In this document: one piece after another, positions 27,548 through 36,751 of the stretch
How positions within the stretch are numbered: the stretch's first letter is position 1
Layout of the letters: each line of letters begins with the position of its first letter
Source of the DNA: Maritimibacter alkaliphilus HTCC2654
GTDB lineage: Bacteria; Pseudomonadota; Alphaproteobacteria; Rhodobacterales; Rhodobacteraceae
Assembly (NCBI RefSeq): GCF_000152805.1
Contig: NZ_CH902578.1
Coordinates: forward strand, 1,949,834 to 2,013,833
DNA length: 64,000 nucleotides
Reading direction: 5' to 3'
Made by a program: the position numbers and the translations under genes
Notes under the pieces: model-generated
The model's database searches: none
Told to the model about the DNA's origin: nothing
What the model saw: the letters and a program-made list of their open reading frames with translations, nothing else

Positions 27548-28783
27548 TTATTCAGCCGCCTTCGCGTAAGCGTCCTTGTCCGACACCTCGCCCTCGTAAG
27601 GATACAGATAATCGCGTGTGATCGGCGCCGCAGTGAAGGTTTTCCCGATTTGCACCTGATAGACGAGGAGCGATCCATCGCGGAACGCCGCCTCCATCGC
27701 CAGCAGGTAGTAGCGCCACATCCGCACGAAGCGGTCGTCGTATAGCGCGCGGGCCTTGTCGGCTTTTTCCATGAAACGGTCGTGCCAGTGACCGAGCGTC
27801 TTGGAATAATGCGTGCGCAGCACCTCGATATCCTGAAGGACGAGGTAGTGTTTGTCGATCGGCGCGACCATTTCGGACAGCGCCGGAGAATAGCCGCCGG
27901 GGAAGATGTATTTCACCATCCACGGGTCGGAGTAATTCGGCGGCCCCACATGCCCGATGGTGTGGATCAGCGCGAGGCCGTCATCCTTGAGCAGATCCTT
28001 CACCTTGCCGAAATACTGGTCGTAATAGGGGACGCCCACATGCTCGAACATGCCGACCGACACGATCCGGTCGAACGACTCGGTCACGTCGCGGTAATCC
28101 TGAAGCCGGATGTCGATCCGGTCGGACAGCCCCGCATCTTGGGCGCGTTTCACCGCGATGGCGTGCTGTTCCTTCGACAGCGTCACACCGACCACATGCG
28201 CGCCGTAGTCGCGTGCGAGCGTCAGCGCCATGCCGCCCCAGCCGCAGCCGATGTCGAGCACTTTCATGCCCGGTTCGATCCGCAGCTTGTGCGCGATGTG
28301 ATGCTTCTTCGCCTCCTGCGCCTCGTCCAGCGTCATGTCGGGCCGGGCGAAATAGGCGCAGCTATACTGGCGGTCGGCATCGAGGAAGAGATCGTAAAGC
28401 TCACCGGACAGATCATAGTGATGCGACACGTTCGAGCGCGACTTGAGCAGACTGTTGGACTGCGCGAGCTTGCGGAACATCTGCTTGGTGACATCCAGCG
28501 GCTTCTGGAACCACGGCCGCTCGGCCTTGTAGATCGCCGGGATCGCGACGGCGAAGAACCCGCGCAGATCGTCGATTTCGATCCGGCCGTCCATATAGCC
28601 TTCGCCAATGGCAAGCTCGGGGTTCAACACCAAGTCCTTGATGATGCCTTTGTCGCGGACCCGCACATGCGTTTCCGGCGAACCCGACCCGTACCGGTGC
28701 GACGTGCCGTCGGGCATCGTGACGTGAAGTGTGCCATGCCGGAAAAAATGTTTCAGCATGACGTCAAGCAAAGCAGTCCACAT
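27548..28783 (-). CDS. cfa: cyclopropane-fatty-acyl-phospholipid synthase homologue 2
   Basis: 411 residues from ATG 28783 (GGGAG six bases ahead). SAM motif VLDIGCGWGGMALTLARD. Catalytic-site residues as in E. coli Cfa: QYSCAYF, GMFEHVG, IHTIGH and MWRYYLLAME. N-terminal LHVTMPDGTSHRYG domain present. Paralogous to the following gene and same direction. The two may act on different acyl chains or one may be another SAM-dependent lipid methyltransferase. Confidence 0.9.
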   Translation of the reverse strand: MWTALLDVMLKHFFRHGTLHVTMPDGTSHRYGSGSPETHVRVRDKGIIKDLVLNPELAIGEGYMDGRIEIDDLRGFFAVAIPAIYKAERPWFQKPLDVTKQMFRKLAQSNSLLKSRSNVSHHYDLSGELYDLFLDADRQYSCAYFARPDMTLDEAQEAKKHHIAHKLRIEPGMKVLDIGCGWGGMALTLARDYGAHVVGVTLSKEQHAIAVKRAQDAGLSDRIDIRLQDYRDVTESFDRIVSVGMFEHVGVPYYDQYFGKVKDLLKDDGLALIHTIGHVGPPNYSDPWMVKYIFPGGYSPALSEMVAPIDKHYLVLQDIEVLRTHYSKTLGHWHDRFMEKADKARALYDDRFVRMWRYYLLAMEAAFRDGSLLVYQVQIGKTFTAAPITRDYLYPYEGEVSDKDAYAKAAE

Positions 28784-28984
28784 AGCAGGCTCCCTGATTG
28801 GCCGGCGCCTTTCCCGCCGGCTTCCCAAATCGCGTGTCTGCTCTTTCCCGCAACGGTTCCGTCGTCGGGAAAGATCCCACCCGAAACGCCGCCTCACACG
28901 TTAATGTTTGGCAAAAATGTCTGTTCTGTAAAGGTTCCTTTGCGCACAAAGGTTCCCACTCCGGTGCATTTCCCCCTGTCGGGC

Positions 28985-29013
28985 TTGACTTCACCCCCGC
29001 CGCAAGGTGTATC
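28985..29013 (+). promoter_or_regulatory. sigma-70 type promoter for aspS
   Basis: TTGACT, 17-base spacer, TGTATC, followed 33 bases later by the aspS ATG with GAGGGA in the leader. Good -35, weaker -10. Confidence 0.5.
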
Positions 29014-29046
29014 GGCCCGGACTGAAATCGACCCCGAGGGACCATC

Positions 29047-30825
29047 ATGCACGCCTATCGCAGCCACACCTGTGCCGATCTGACCAAGGCCAACGTGGGC
29101 GATACCATCCGCCTGTCGGGCTGGGTGCATCGCGTGCGCGACCACGGCGGCGTCCTGTTCATCGACCTGCGCGACCATTACGGCGTGACGCAGATTCTGG
29201 CCGATGAGGACAGCCCGGTTTTTGCCGAGGTCGAGAAACTCCGCTCGGAATACTGTATCCGCATCGACGGCAAGGTTCTGGCGCGTGACGACAGCCTCGT
29301 GAACCCGAAGCTGCCGACCGGCGAGATCGAAGTGTTCATTCAGGACATGGAAGTGCTGGGCGCCGCGCAGGAACTGCCGCTCATGGTGTTCGGCGATCAG
29401 GAATATCCTGAAGAAACCCGCCTGCGTTATCGTTACCTCGACCTGCGCCGCGAGGAGATGCAGCGCAATATCACGCTGCGCTCGGACGTGATCGCGTCGA
29501 TGCGCAAGCGGATGTGGGATCAGGGCTTCCGCGAATACCAGACGCCGATCATCACGGCCTCCTCGCCCGAAGGCGCGCGCGACTTCCTCGTGCCCTCGCG
29601 CCTGCACCCCGGCAAGTTCTATGCTCTGCCGCAGGCGCCGCAGCTGTTCAAACAGCTCATCATGGTGTCGGGCTTCGACAAGTATTTCCAGATCGCGCCG
29701 TGCTTCCGCGACGAAGACCCGCGCGCCGACCGCTCGCCCACCGACTTCTACCAGCTCGACCTCGAAATGAGTTTCGTCGAGCAGCAGGATATTTTCGACA
29801 CGATCCAGCCGGTCATTCAGGGCGTGTTCGAAGAGTTCGGCGGTGGCCGCAAGGTCGACACGACGTGGGAGCAGATCAGCTACGCCGACTCGGCGCTGTG
29901 GTATGGCACCGACAAGCCGGACCTGCGCAACCCGATCAAGATGCAGGTCGTCAGCGAACATTTCGCAGGGTCGGGCTTCGCGATCTTCGCGAAACTGCTT
30001 GAACAGGACGGGACCGAAATTCGCGCGATCCCGGCGCCCGGTGGCGGCAGCCGCAAATTCTGCGACCGGATGAACGCGTTCGCGCAGAAAGAGGGCCTGC
30101 CGGGGATGGGCTATATCTTCTGGCGTGACGGCGACAACGGCATGGAAGCCGCAGGGCCACTCGCCAAGAACATCGGTCCGGAGCGTACCGAGGCGATCCG
30201 CCAGCAGCTTGGCCTTGGCGTCGGAGATGCGGCGTTCTTCCTCGGCGGCAAGCCCGAAAGCTTCGAACGCGTGGCAGGCAAGGCGCGCACCGTGATCGGT
30301 GAAGAGCTTGGCCTCACCGATATGGACCGTTTCGCCTTCGCGTGGATCGTCGACTTCCCGATGTACGAGAATGACGAGGAAACCGGCGACATCGATTTCT
30401 CGCACAACCCGTTCTCGATGCCGCAGAACCTCGACGATCTCGACGGCGATCCGCTGGCGGTGCTGGGCTATCAATACGACCTCGCCTGCAACGGCTATGA
30501 GCTGATTTCGGGTGCGATCCGCAACCACAAGCGCGAGGTCATGTTCCGCGTGTTCGAGAAAGCCGGTTACGGGCAGGACGAGGTGCTGAAACGCTTCGGC
30601 GGTCTCGCCACTGCGTTCCAATACGGCGCCCCGCCGCACGGGGGCTGTGCCGCCGGGATCGACCGGATCGTCATGCTGCTCGCCGACGAGGCGAACATCC
30701 GTGAGGTCATGATGTTCCCCATGAACCAGCGCGCCGAAGACCTGATGATGGACGCGCCGTCTGAGCCGACGAACGAGCAGCTTCGCGAATTGTCGCTGCG
30801 CGTCATCGAGCAGCCGAAAGACTGA
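29047..30825 (+). CDS. aspS: aspartyl-tRNA synthetase
   Basis: 592 residues, the bacterial-type enzyme. N-terminal OB-fold anticodon-binding domain ([22 protein letters not shown]), class II motif 2 ([19 protein letters not shown]), a GAD insertion, and motif 3 ([15 protein letters not shown]). In many alphaproteobacteria it is non-discriminating and also charges tRNA-Asn, which works with GatCAB; this cannot be settled here. DUF1993 starts two bases after the stop. Confidence 0.98.
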   Translation: MHAYRSHTCADLTKANVGDTIRLSGWVHRVRDHGGVLFIDLRDHYGVTQILADEDSPVFAEVEKLRSEYCIRIDGKVLARDDSLVNPKLPTGEIEVFIQDMEVLGAAQELPLMVFGDQEYPEETRLRYRYLDLRREEMQRNITLRSDVIASMRKRMWDQGFREYQTPIITASSPEGARDFLVPSRLHPGKFYALPQAPQLFKQLIMVSGFDKYFQIAPCFRDEDPRADRSPTDFYQLDLEMSFVEQQDIFDTIQPVIQGVFEEFGGGRKVDTTWEQISYADSALWYGTDKPDLRNPIKMQVVSEHFAGSGFAIFAKLLEQDGTEIRAIPAPGGGSRKFCDRMNAFAQKEGLPGMGYIFWRDGDNGMEAAGPLAKNIGPERTEAIRQQLGLGVGDAAFFLGGKPESFERVAGKARTVIGEELGLTDMDRFAFAWIVDFPMYENDEETGDIDFSHNPFSMPQNLDDLDGDPLAVLGYQYDLACNGYELISGAIRNHKREVMFRVFEKAGYGQDEVLKRFGGLATAFQYGAPPHGGCAAGIDRIVMLLADEANIREVMMFPMNQRAEDLMMDAPSEPTNEQLRELSLRVIEQPKD

Positions 30826-30826
30826 C

Positions 30827-31336
30827 ATGGCGGCACCGGCGCTTTATCAGGCTTCGGTGCCGGTTTTCCTGCACTACCTCGAACAGGCGCGCGGGCTGGT
30901 GTCCGCTTGTCGCGGGCGACCGGAACTGCTGGAGGGAAAGCTCGCCCCGGATATGTTTTCGGCGGCCCAGCAATTCGCGACGGCGGCTGGCTTTTCGCTG
31001 CGCGGGACCTTTCCGCTGATCGGTGAGCCGGTGCCGGAGTTCCCGAGCGCGGCAATGGATCGTGAGGGCATTCTGACCCGGATCGATTTCGCGCATGAGC
31101 GGCTGGTGACGATGGACCCGGCGGCGTTCGAGGGGGCCGAAGCGCGGCGCATCAGGCACCTTGCAGGGTTCGCGGATCTCGACCAGCGCGGGGCGGATTA
31201 CCTGAACCTGTTCGCGATACCCAATTTCATGTTCCACCTGTCGATCGGGTTCGCGGTGCTCAGGCAGGGCGGCATGGACATCGGCAAGGCGGATTTCGAC
31301 GGGCTGCACGACTATCCGCCGGGGTTCCGGTTCTGA
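30827..31336 (+). CDS. DUF1993 family protein
   Basis: 169 residues from ATG 30827, one base after the aspS stop. LYQASVPVFLHYLEQARGLV, PDMFSAAQQF and NLFAIPNFMFHLSIGFAVLR match DUF1993, a four-helix DinB-like fold of unknown function. Probably co-transcribed with aspS. A perfect hairpin follows. Confidence 0.85.
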   Translation: MAAPALYQASVPVFLHYLEQARGLVSACRGRPELLEGKLAPDMFSAAQQFATAAGFSLRGTFPLIGEPVPEFPSAAMDREGILTRIDFAHERLVTMDPAAFEGAEARRIRHLAGFADLDQRGADYLNLFAIPNFMFHLSIGFAVLRQGGMDIGKADFDGLHDYPPGFRF

Positions 31337-31344
31337 AACGAGAA

Positions 31345-31368
31345 ACGCCCGCGGCAATGCGCGGGCGT
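31345..31368. terminator. bidirectional hairpin between convergent genes
   Basis: ACGCCCGCG and CGCGGGCGT (9 bp perfect) flank a 6-base loop between DUF1993 and the hemerythrin gene. The T-tract is short and interrupted (TTTCTCG on the minus strand, TCTCC on the plus strand). Confidence 0.55.
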
Positions 31369-31394
31369 CTCCGATTGAAGTGCACCTTTAGACC

Positions 31395-31871
31395 TCAATC
31401 CTCGAGGTGGTCCTCTTTTTTCTTCTGGACCAGCCCGAGTTCCTTTTCCTTGCGATCAAGGAAACGCTGGCCGTAGGCGTCGTTATCTTCTTCGCCGACG
31501 ACCTTTTTCGCGCGGGTGAAGACCTCGTCTTCTTCCTCTTCCATGTGATGCTCGTAGTCGTGCTTGAGCGTCTTGAAGCGGGTCAGCCAGCCGGGCGACG
31601 ACATGTCCATCTCGTTCAGCTCTTCCACGATTTCGTCCATCTCGTGATGTTCCGCGACCGAGTGGCGGGCGGCGTCCTGTCCCCAGGTCTCGGCCATGAG
31701 CTTGGAGTAGAATTCTTCTTCTTCGGCGGCGGAGTGGCTTTTGATGTCGCAATAGAACGCGTTCCACGCCTTGCGGCGTTCCGGGCTGTCGCCTTCGGTA
31801 TTGGCGATTTTATCCAGCAGGTCGCGGTGCTTTTCATGGTCCGCGATGATGGCGTCGTAGATCGAGGGCAT
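31395..31871 (-). CDS. hemerythrin-like domain protein
   Basis: 158 residues, mostly helical. Iron-ligand candidates in order are DHEKHRDLL, the KSHSAAEEEEFY stretch, AEHHEMDE and HDYEHHMEEEEDEV, fitting the hemerythrin HHE pattern for a di-iron centre. Such proteins bind O2 or NO or act as iron/redox sensors. The C-terminus is strongly charged (QKKKEDHLED). Soluble, no signal peptide. Confidence 0.85.
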   Translation of the reverse strand: MPSIYDAIIADHEKHRDLLDKIANTEGDSPERRKAWNAFYCDIKSHSAAEEEEFYSKLMAETWGQDAARHSVAEHHEMDEIVEELNEMDMSSPGWLTRFKTLKHDYEHHMEEEEDEVFTRAKKVVGEEDNDAYGQRFLDRKEKELGLVQKKKEDHLED

Positions 31872-31956
31872 GGCTCGTCCTTTACGTGGCTGATCGTCGT
31901 TGGGCGGATAACGCGATCGCGCGCAGGCGGGTTCCCGATTGCGACGTTACGAAACG

Positions 31957-31988
31957 AAAAACGGCGCGACCTTTTTCAAGCCGCGCCG
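31957..31988 (-). terminator. rho-independent terminator after pilin-like gene
   Basis: Minus strand: CGGCGCG, 13-base loop, CGCGCCG, then TTTTT. It lies 23 bases after the stop of the micro-protein. Confidence 0.65.
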
Positions 31989-32011
31989 CCGTCCCTCGAA
32001 TTTTCGTGCTG

Positions 32012-32197
32012 TCAGCCGGCCATCTGCTCCACGATCGCCGGGACGTCCGCTTCGGACGAAACCGTGTCGGGGCCATGCGACAGCGTCAGTGCAATCGACG
32101 TGACCATCAACGCCAGACCCGTGAACAGAACGGCCCAGTCCACAAGGGCGTTGCCTTCTTTCTGGTTGGTGAAGCGTTCGAACACGTTTTGCATCAT
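32012..32197 (-). CDS. pilin-like membrane micro-protein
   Basis: 61 residues. It starts at ATG 32197 or the next codon 32194, with AGGAG three or six bases ahead. A short charged head (FERFTNQKEGN) is followed by one hydrophobic helix (ALVDWAVLFTGLALMVTSIA) and a small tail. The head plus helix recalls Flp/type IVb pilin N-termini, but the classical processing site is not clear. No tad genes are nearby. A terminator follows, supporting a real monocistronic gene. Confidence 0.6.
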   Translation of the reverse strand: MMQNVFERFTNQKEGNALVDWAVLFTGLALMVTSIALTLSHGPDTVSSEADVPAIVEQMAG

Positions 32198-32380
32198 TCT
32201 CTCCTGACCATGGCGGACGCGGTGCCTGTGAACCACCTTGTCCGTCTGTATCGTCAACCTGCCGCCCGATTGGGGCAGAAATGCGCAACCCCGGTGCCGC
32301 AATTGGCACGCTTTGGGGGATTTACAGGGGCAGTCATTCCACAATACCCCTTAGAAAATGGTTAATATTCCAAGGGTTTC

Positions 32381-33100
32381 ATGGCTGACGAAAAGAACCT
32401 GGGGCGCGAGGTCACCGGTTGGACCGCACCGCCCCGCCCGGACGGGCTGACAATGAACGGGCGGTTCGTGTCGCTCGAACCTCTGGACGCGGCAAGACAT
32501 GCCGCCGACCTGTTTCGGGCCTTCGACGGCCATGATGAGTTGTGGGACTACATGCCCGTCGGCCCCTTCGCCTCGTCGTCGTCCTTTCATCGGTGGATGC
32601 GCGACGCGACCGCGCAGAACGATCCGTATTTCTTCGCGATCCGCGACGTTCAGCGCGGCAAGTGGGTCGGGTTCTGCTCGCTCTTGCGAATATCGCCCGA
32701 GGCCGGGTCGATCGAGGTCGGGTTCATCACCTTCTCGCCGGAGCTTCAACGCACGCCCGCCGCGACCGAAACCATGTTCCTGCTGATGCAATGGGCGTTC
32801 GAGGCCGGTTATCGGCGCTATGAATGGAAGTGCAACGCGCTGAACCTCGCCTCGCGCCGTGCCGCCCAGCGGCTCGGGTTCAGCTACGAGGGCGTGTTCC
32901 GGCAGCACATGGTGGTGAAGGGGCGCAATCGCGACACGGCGTGGTTCGCGGTGATCGACAGCGAATGGCCCGCCTTGAAAGAGGCGTTCGGTGTCTGGTT
33001 GAACCCGGCCAATTTCGACCGTGACGGTCGGCAGAAGGAACGTCTGGCCGATCTGACCGCGCTTGTTCGGGTGGCCTCCGACCCGGCCCTCAGGCGCTGA
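32381..33100 (+). CDS. GNAT family N-acetyltransferase (RimJ/RimL-like)
   Basis: 239 residues. GNAT elements: FVSLEPLDAARHAADLF, the beta-bulge WVGFCSLL and the acetyl-CoA region, then NLASRRAAQRLGFSYEGVFRQHMV, as in RimJ/RimL/SpeG-like enzymes. Acceptor unknown. Its TGA abuts the stop codon of the response regulator gene with no base between. Confidence 0.87.
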   Translation: MADEKNLGREVTGWTAPPRPDGLTMNGRFVSLEPLDAARHAADLFRAFDGHDELWDYMPVGPFASSSSFHRWMRDATAQNDPYFFAIRDVQRGKWVGFCSLLRISPEAGSIEVGFITFSPELQRTPAATETMFLLMQWAFEAGYRRYEWKCNALNLASRRAAQRLGFSYEGVFRQHMVVKGRNRDTAWFAVIDSEWPALKEAFGVWLNPANFDRDGRQKERLADLTALVRVASDPALRR

Positions 33101-33784
33101 TCAGCCCTCGGCCACGCCAAGACGTCTGCGCAGCAGCGCCTCGACCTCGTCGATCCGGTCCTCCCGGATCGCTTCGACCGCTGCGGTCAGTTCCCCGTCA
33201 TGGGCTGAGAGGGCCAGCCCGTGCAGGAAATGCGCGAGATAGTCGTAGTCTTCACGCGACCGCGCGGCCGCGAGCAGGTCACAGGCGTTCAGAATGTCCT
33301 CGTCCAGCACGGCATCGTCCGGGTGCACTTCGTCCGACGGCACCATGCGCAAGCCCATGGGGCGATCCGCCTCGGGCAGCGCGTTCAGAACGGCGATCTG
33401 GAACGCGCCGAGTCCTTTGACCGGCTTGGCCAGAAACCCATCGGCACCGGCAGCGCGGGCCGTGTCTTCGCCATCCGGTTCGCCGGACAGGCCGAGGATC
33501 ACCGGCACGCGCGGCATCGCGGTGTCGAGTTCGCGGATCAAGTCTTCGCCCGACCCGTCGGGCAGGCCAAGGTCCACGATCACGACACTCGGGCGGTAGA
33601 CCTTGAGGTGGCGACGCGCCGAGGTCAGGCAATCGGCCCGGCGCACCCGCGCCCCGGAATGAACGCAGAGCAGGCGCAATGCCTCGGACGCGAAACGGCT
33701 GTCCTCGACCACGAGCACGGTCATCCCCGACAACGGCTTGGCGGCCGTGGGTTTCGGCTGAACGGGAAACAGATCATCGAGCAT
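33101..33784 (-). CDS. response regulator with receiver domain and non-DNA-binding C-terminus
   Basis: 227 residues from ATG 33784 with AGGAGG six bases ahead. The receiver domain (about residues 20-140) has VVEDSR acidic pocket, VIVDLGLPDGSG with the phospho-acceptor Asp, and FLAKPV with the conserved Lys. The remaining ~85 residues have no recognised HTH or enzymatic output and contain helical acidic stretches (YDYLAHFLHGLALSAHDGE), resembling a phosphotransfer-like helical domain. No kinase gene is adjacent. A near-consensus CtrA box is at 33824-33839. Confidence 0.83.
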   Translation of the reverse strand: MLDDLFPVQPKPTAAKPLSGMTVLVVEDSRFASEALRLLCVHSGARVRRADCLTSARRHLKVYRPSVVIVDLGLPDGSGEDLIRELDTAMPRVPVILGLSGEPDGEDTARAAGADGFLAKPVKGLGAFQIAVLNALPEADRPMGLRMVPSDEVHPDDAVLDEDILNACDLLAAARSREDYDYLAHFLHGLALSAHDGELTAAVEAIREDRIDEVEALLRRRLGVAEG

Positions 33785-33823
33785 GGCGCCCTCCTTACAC
33801 CCGACAGTCACGCATTGATTCGG

Positions 33824-33839
33824 TGAACAGGCGGTTAAC
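33824..33839. promoter_or_regulatory. near-consensus CtrA-type box TGAA-N7-TTAAC
   Basis: One mismatch to TTAA-N7-TTAAC. It lies 40 bp upstream of the response regulator start and 92 bp upstream of mce, in the divergent promoter region. Confidence 0.35.
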
Positions 33840-33930
33840 ACGAAGGTCTGATGCGACGTTTTCGCCGGAGCCTTGCGCGCCCTGCGGCCCTTGGGCATAA
33901 GCGGAACCGACGCTTACGAGGGAGAGAGAC

Positions 33931-34335
33931 ATGATCGGACGCCTGAATCACGTGGCCATCGCCGTGCCGGATCTGGACGCCGCCGCGGCGCAGTATCGCG
34001 GCACGCTGGGCGCGACCGTGCGCGATCCGCAGGACGAGCCGGACCACGGCGTGACGGTCGTGTTCATCGAATTGCCGAACACCAAGATCGAATTGCTCTA
34101 CCCGTTGGGCGAAGACAGCCCGATCAAGGGGTTTTTGGAAAAGAACCCGTCGGGCGGCATCCATCACATGTGCTACGAGGTCGACGATATCCTTGCCGCC
34201 CGCGACAAGCTGAAAGCCGACGGCGCGCGCGTGCTGGGCAGCGGCGAACCCAAGATCGGCGCCCACGGCAAGCCGGTGCTGTTCCTGCATCCCAAAGACT
34301 TCAACGGCTGCCTGATCGAGCTGGAGCAGGTCTGA
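33931..34335 (+). CDS. mce: methylmalonyl-CoA epimerase
   Basis: 134 residues of the VOC fold. LNHVAIAVPDL gives a metal-ligand His, GIHHMCYEVDD another, and CLIELEQV the final Glu. It interconverts (R)- and (S)-methylmalonyl-CoA, linking propionyl-CoA carboxylation to succinyl-CoA through the mutase. Its stop overlaps the ATG of DUF1467 (TGATG), so the two are coupled. Confidence 0.95.
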   Translation: MIGRLNHVAIAVPDLDAAAAQYRGTLGATVRDPQDEPDHGVTVVFIELPNTKIELLYPLGEDSPIKGFLEKNPSGGIHHMCYEVDDILAARDKLKADGARVLGSGEPKIGAHGKPVLFLHPKDFNGCLIELEQV

Positions 34336-34616
34336 TGTCCATCACCGGCAGTGCCGTCCTTCTCGTCGTGATCTGGTTCATGACCCTGTTCATCGTCCTG
34401 CCGATCATCATGCGCACGCAGGCCGAGGACGGTGACGTGGTGCCCGGCACGCATGAGGGTGCGCCGTCGAACTTCCGCCTCGGTCGCACGATGCTGATGA
34501 CCACGCTTTTCGCCGTTCCGATCTGGATCGGCGTCGTGGCGATCATCCTGTCGGGGATCGTGACCGTCGATATGCTCGACTGGAACAACTACCTTGGCGA
34601 GCGGGTGCCGAACTAG
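34335..34616 (+). CDS. DUF1467 family membrane protein
   Basis: 93 residues with two hydrophobic helices (about residues 5-26 and 55-77) separated by a polar segment with GDVVPGTHEGAPSNF. This pattern is typical of DUF1467, small alphaproteobacterial inner-membrane proteins commonly next to mce. Function unknown. The stop overlaps the stop of the next gene on the other strand (CTAG). Confidence 0.85.
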   Translation: MSITGSAVLLVVIWFMTLFIVLPIIMRTQAEDGDVVPGTHEGAPSNFRLGRTMLMTTLFAVPIWIGVVAIILSGIVTVDMLDWNNYLGERVPN

Positions 34617-35314
34617 GCCCGCACCAGATAGGTGTGAATCGAAAACACCACCGCATCGGTTTCGGGCAGACGCACGAGGATCTGACGTTCGCGGCGGCGG
34701 AACCGGCGCGGCTCGCCGGGCGGTTCCGGCGTGAACTCCGGCTTGGGGTTGTGCAGGTCACCGACAAGGTAGGACAGGTTGTTCCAGCGCACGAGCGGCT
34801 GACCCACGCGCACGCAGTCGAACAGCCGCTGGACCCGTTTCGCCATTCCGTCATCATAGGCTTCGACCGGCGTATGAATGGCGGTGAGGGGTCGCCCGAT
34901 CTTTTGCGCCAGCGTCCAGCGTGAGGGAAAGCAGATCACCCCGCCTGCGAGCCAGTGTTCGGACTCGCCCGCGACCATGATCGCGAAATCCTCCTGACAG
35001 AGCCGCCCCAGGGTGGCGAGCGGGTCGGACTTGTCGACGGTGACGGTCACGCCATCGGGACGGTCGTATGTGTCGCCGTTGATCCCGAGTTCGTGGCACA
35101 CGACCTCCAGCACCTCGCGCGCTGGCGCCGCCCCTTCCGGGCGTAGCGCGATCACGTCATCGCGCCGGTGCAGGACCAAGTCATCCCGCAGGGCCATCTG
35201 CTCGGCGAAGCGTTCGTCGCGGCGCAGCCAGTCACCCGCGGCAAGGGGCCGGGTTCCGGGCAACGGGTGCGATACCGCGTCTGCGGGCATCGAGTCGTGA
35301 AGGATTTCGCTCAT
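34613..35314 (-). CDS. heme-dependent oxidative N-demethylase family protein (DUF3445)
   Basis: 233 residues fitting DUF3445: RPLAAGDWLRRDERFAEQM at the start, AIMVAGESEHWLAGGVICFPSRW, then VEAYDDGMAKRVQRLFD and RWNNLSYLV. Family members include heme enzymes that demethylate dimethylamine-type substrates. It lacks visible neighbours for a multi-subunit demethylase, so the substrate is open. Confidence 0.82.
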   Translation of the reverse strand: MSEILHDSMPADAVSHPLPGTRPLAAGDWLRRDERFAEQMALRDDLVLHRRDDVIALRPEGAAPAREVLEVVCHELGINGDTYDRPDGVTVTVDKSDPLATLGRLCQEDFAIMVAGESEHWLAGGVICFPSRWTLAQKIGRPLTAIHTPVEAYDDGMAKRVQRLFDCVRVGQPLVRWNNLSYLVGDLHNPKPEFTPEPPGEPRRFRRRERQILVRLPETDAVVFSIHTYLVRA

Positions 35315-35368
35315 ACCGGCAGTTTGGGCGCTTCGGGGCCGGATGCAACCGGCGCGAAACGCCGAATG

Positions 35369-36067
35369 TCAGCCAGCGGCGCGGCCCGTCACACGGTGAT
35401 ACAGGTGCGTGAAGGTCGCGGCCCCCATGACCGGGATCAAAAGGTTCAGGATCGGCACGGTGAGCGGGATCGCCATGAGGATACCGGCGAGCCAGACCTG
35501 ACCGTTGAACTTGCGGCGAAGCTGGTTGGCCCCGGCCCTGCCCTCACGCCGCATGGCGGCGAGTTGGAAATACTCGCGACCCAGCAGATAGCCGTTCACC
35601 ACCCAAAACAGAACCGGCGCGAGCGGGCCGATGAAGAACGACAGCCCGAAGGCGAGGATGCCGAGCAAAATGGTGACGAGGATCAGGCTCGCCGCATCGC
35701 GCAACCCGTCGAGGATGGTCACGTCATGGGCGGGCGGAAGGTTCGGATAGTGTCTCTGTTCGACCGCATCCGCCACCTCGTCGAGGAAGATGCCCATGAA
35801 CGCGATGGACACGGGCGTCATCAGGAAAGGCGACAGGATCACCATGAGGCCCACGATGGCCCAGCTTGCCACCGAGTCGAGCCAAGCGACCTCGCCCACG
35901 AAGGGAAGTGTGACGACTTCGGGCAGGAAAAGCCCCGCCACCCAGACGAGCGCGACGGTGATGACCGCGAGGAGCGCGATGGTCAGGCCGATGCCCAGAA
36001 GCAGGACTTTACGGAAGCGGCGGTCGCCAAGCTGGCCCAGCGCCTTGAAGAAATCGTCGAGAATCAT
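35369..36067 (-). CDS. EI24/CysZ-like membrane protein
   Basis: 232 residues from ATG 36067, coupled by ATGA overlap to the nitroreductase upstream. FFKALGQLGDRRFRKVLLLGIG, then several hydrophobic helices and FGLSFFIGPLAPVLFWVVNGYLLGREYFQL match the EI24 domain. E. coli CysZ in this family imports sulfate; whether this one does is not known. Confidence 0.85.
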   Translation of the reverse strand: MILDDFFKALGQLGDRRFRKVLLLGIGLTIALLAVITVALVWVAGLFLPEVVTLPFVGEVAWLDSVASWAIVGLMVILSPFLMTPVSIAFMGIFLDEVADAVEQRHYPNLPPAHDVTILDGLRDAASLILVTILLGILAFGLSFFIGPLAPVLFWVVNGYLLGREYFQLAAMRREGRAGANQLRRKFNGQVWLAGILMAIPLTVPILNLLIPVMGAATFTHLYHRVTGRAAG

Positions 36068-36642
36068 GCGTCCACCCAAGCCACGATGTTGGACAGGTCC
36101 GGGCGCGGGCGATCCGGCGGCGCGCTGGTCTCCGTGCCGATATGGATGAAGCCCGCGATGCTTTCATGCGCGGCGAGGCCGAGACCCGATTGAACAAACT
36201 CGGCGTCGTGGCTGGGCCAGCCGGAAAGCCAGTTGGCGCCCCAACCGGCGGCCAAAGCGGCGTTCAGCAGCGACAGGCAGACGGCGCCCGCGGAATAGCG
36301 TTGCTCGACCTCGGGCACCTTGGGGCTTTCGACCGGGGAATAGACGACGGCGACGGCCAGATCGGCATCGGCGAACTGGCGATAGGATTTCTCGATCTTA
36401 TCGGGCTCGATGCCCAGCGCGGCCCCGCGCGGGCCGACCGCATCGGCAAGACGGGTCAGCGCGGGCTTGCCCAGCACGATGAAACGCCAAGGCTCCAGCT
36501 TGCCGTGATCGGGCGTCCGAGCGGCGGCGGTCAGAATCGGAATGAGCTCTTCGCGATCCGGCACGGGGCCGGTCAGCGTCTTGGCCGGGCGGGAGCGGCG
36601 CGTCAGCAGAAAATCGAGCGCCGCCGGGTTCTTGTCTGGCAT
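36064..36642 (-). CDS. nitroreductase family protein
   Basis: 192 residues from ATG 36642 with AGGAG at the right distance. LTRRSRPAKTL and AARTPDHGKLEPWRFIVLGK are the FMN-binding N-terminal motifs of the YdjA-like branch; NAALAAGWGANWLSG follows. Acts as an FMN-dependent NAD(P)H oxidoreductase, substrate unknown. Divergent from DUF167. Confidence 0.9.
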   Translation of the reverse strand: MPDKNPAALDFLLTRRSRPAKTLTGPVPDREELIPILTAAARTPDHGKLEPWRFIVLGKPALTRLADAVGPRGAALGIEPDKIEKSYRQFADADLAVAVVYSPVESPKVPEVEQRYSAGAVCLSLLNAALAAGWGANWLSGWPSHDAEFVQSGLGLAAHESIAGFIHIGTETSAPPDRPRPDLSNIVAWVDA

Positions 36643-36751
36643 GAAGGTCTCCTGTCCGTCCCGGTGCATGTCGGCACTTTTCACGTCCACGTCAACAGCA
36701 CGGGCGAAAATGGGCTGTTGTCCCGCGTCCTCGGATCGGGGATGAGACGGC

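Noticed and set aside
27537-27551. TTAA-N7-TTAT CtrA-like site before CFA synthase homologue 1
   Set aside because: One mismatch, and it overlaps the stop codon of the preceding gene, so chance is likely.
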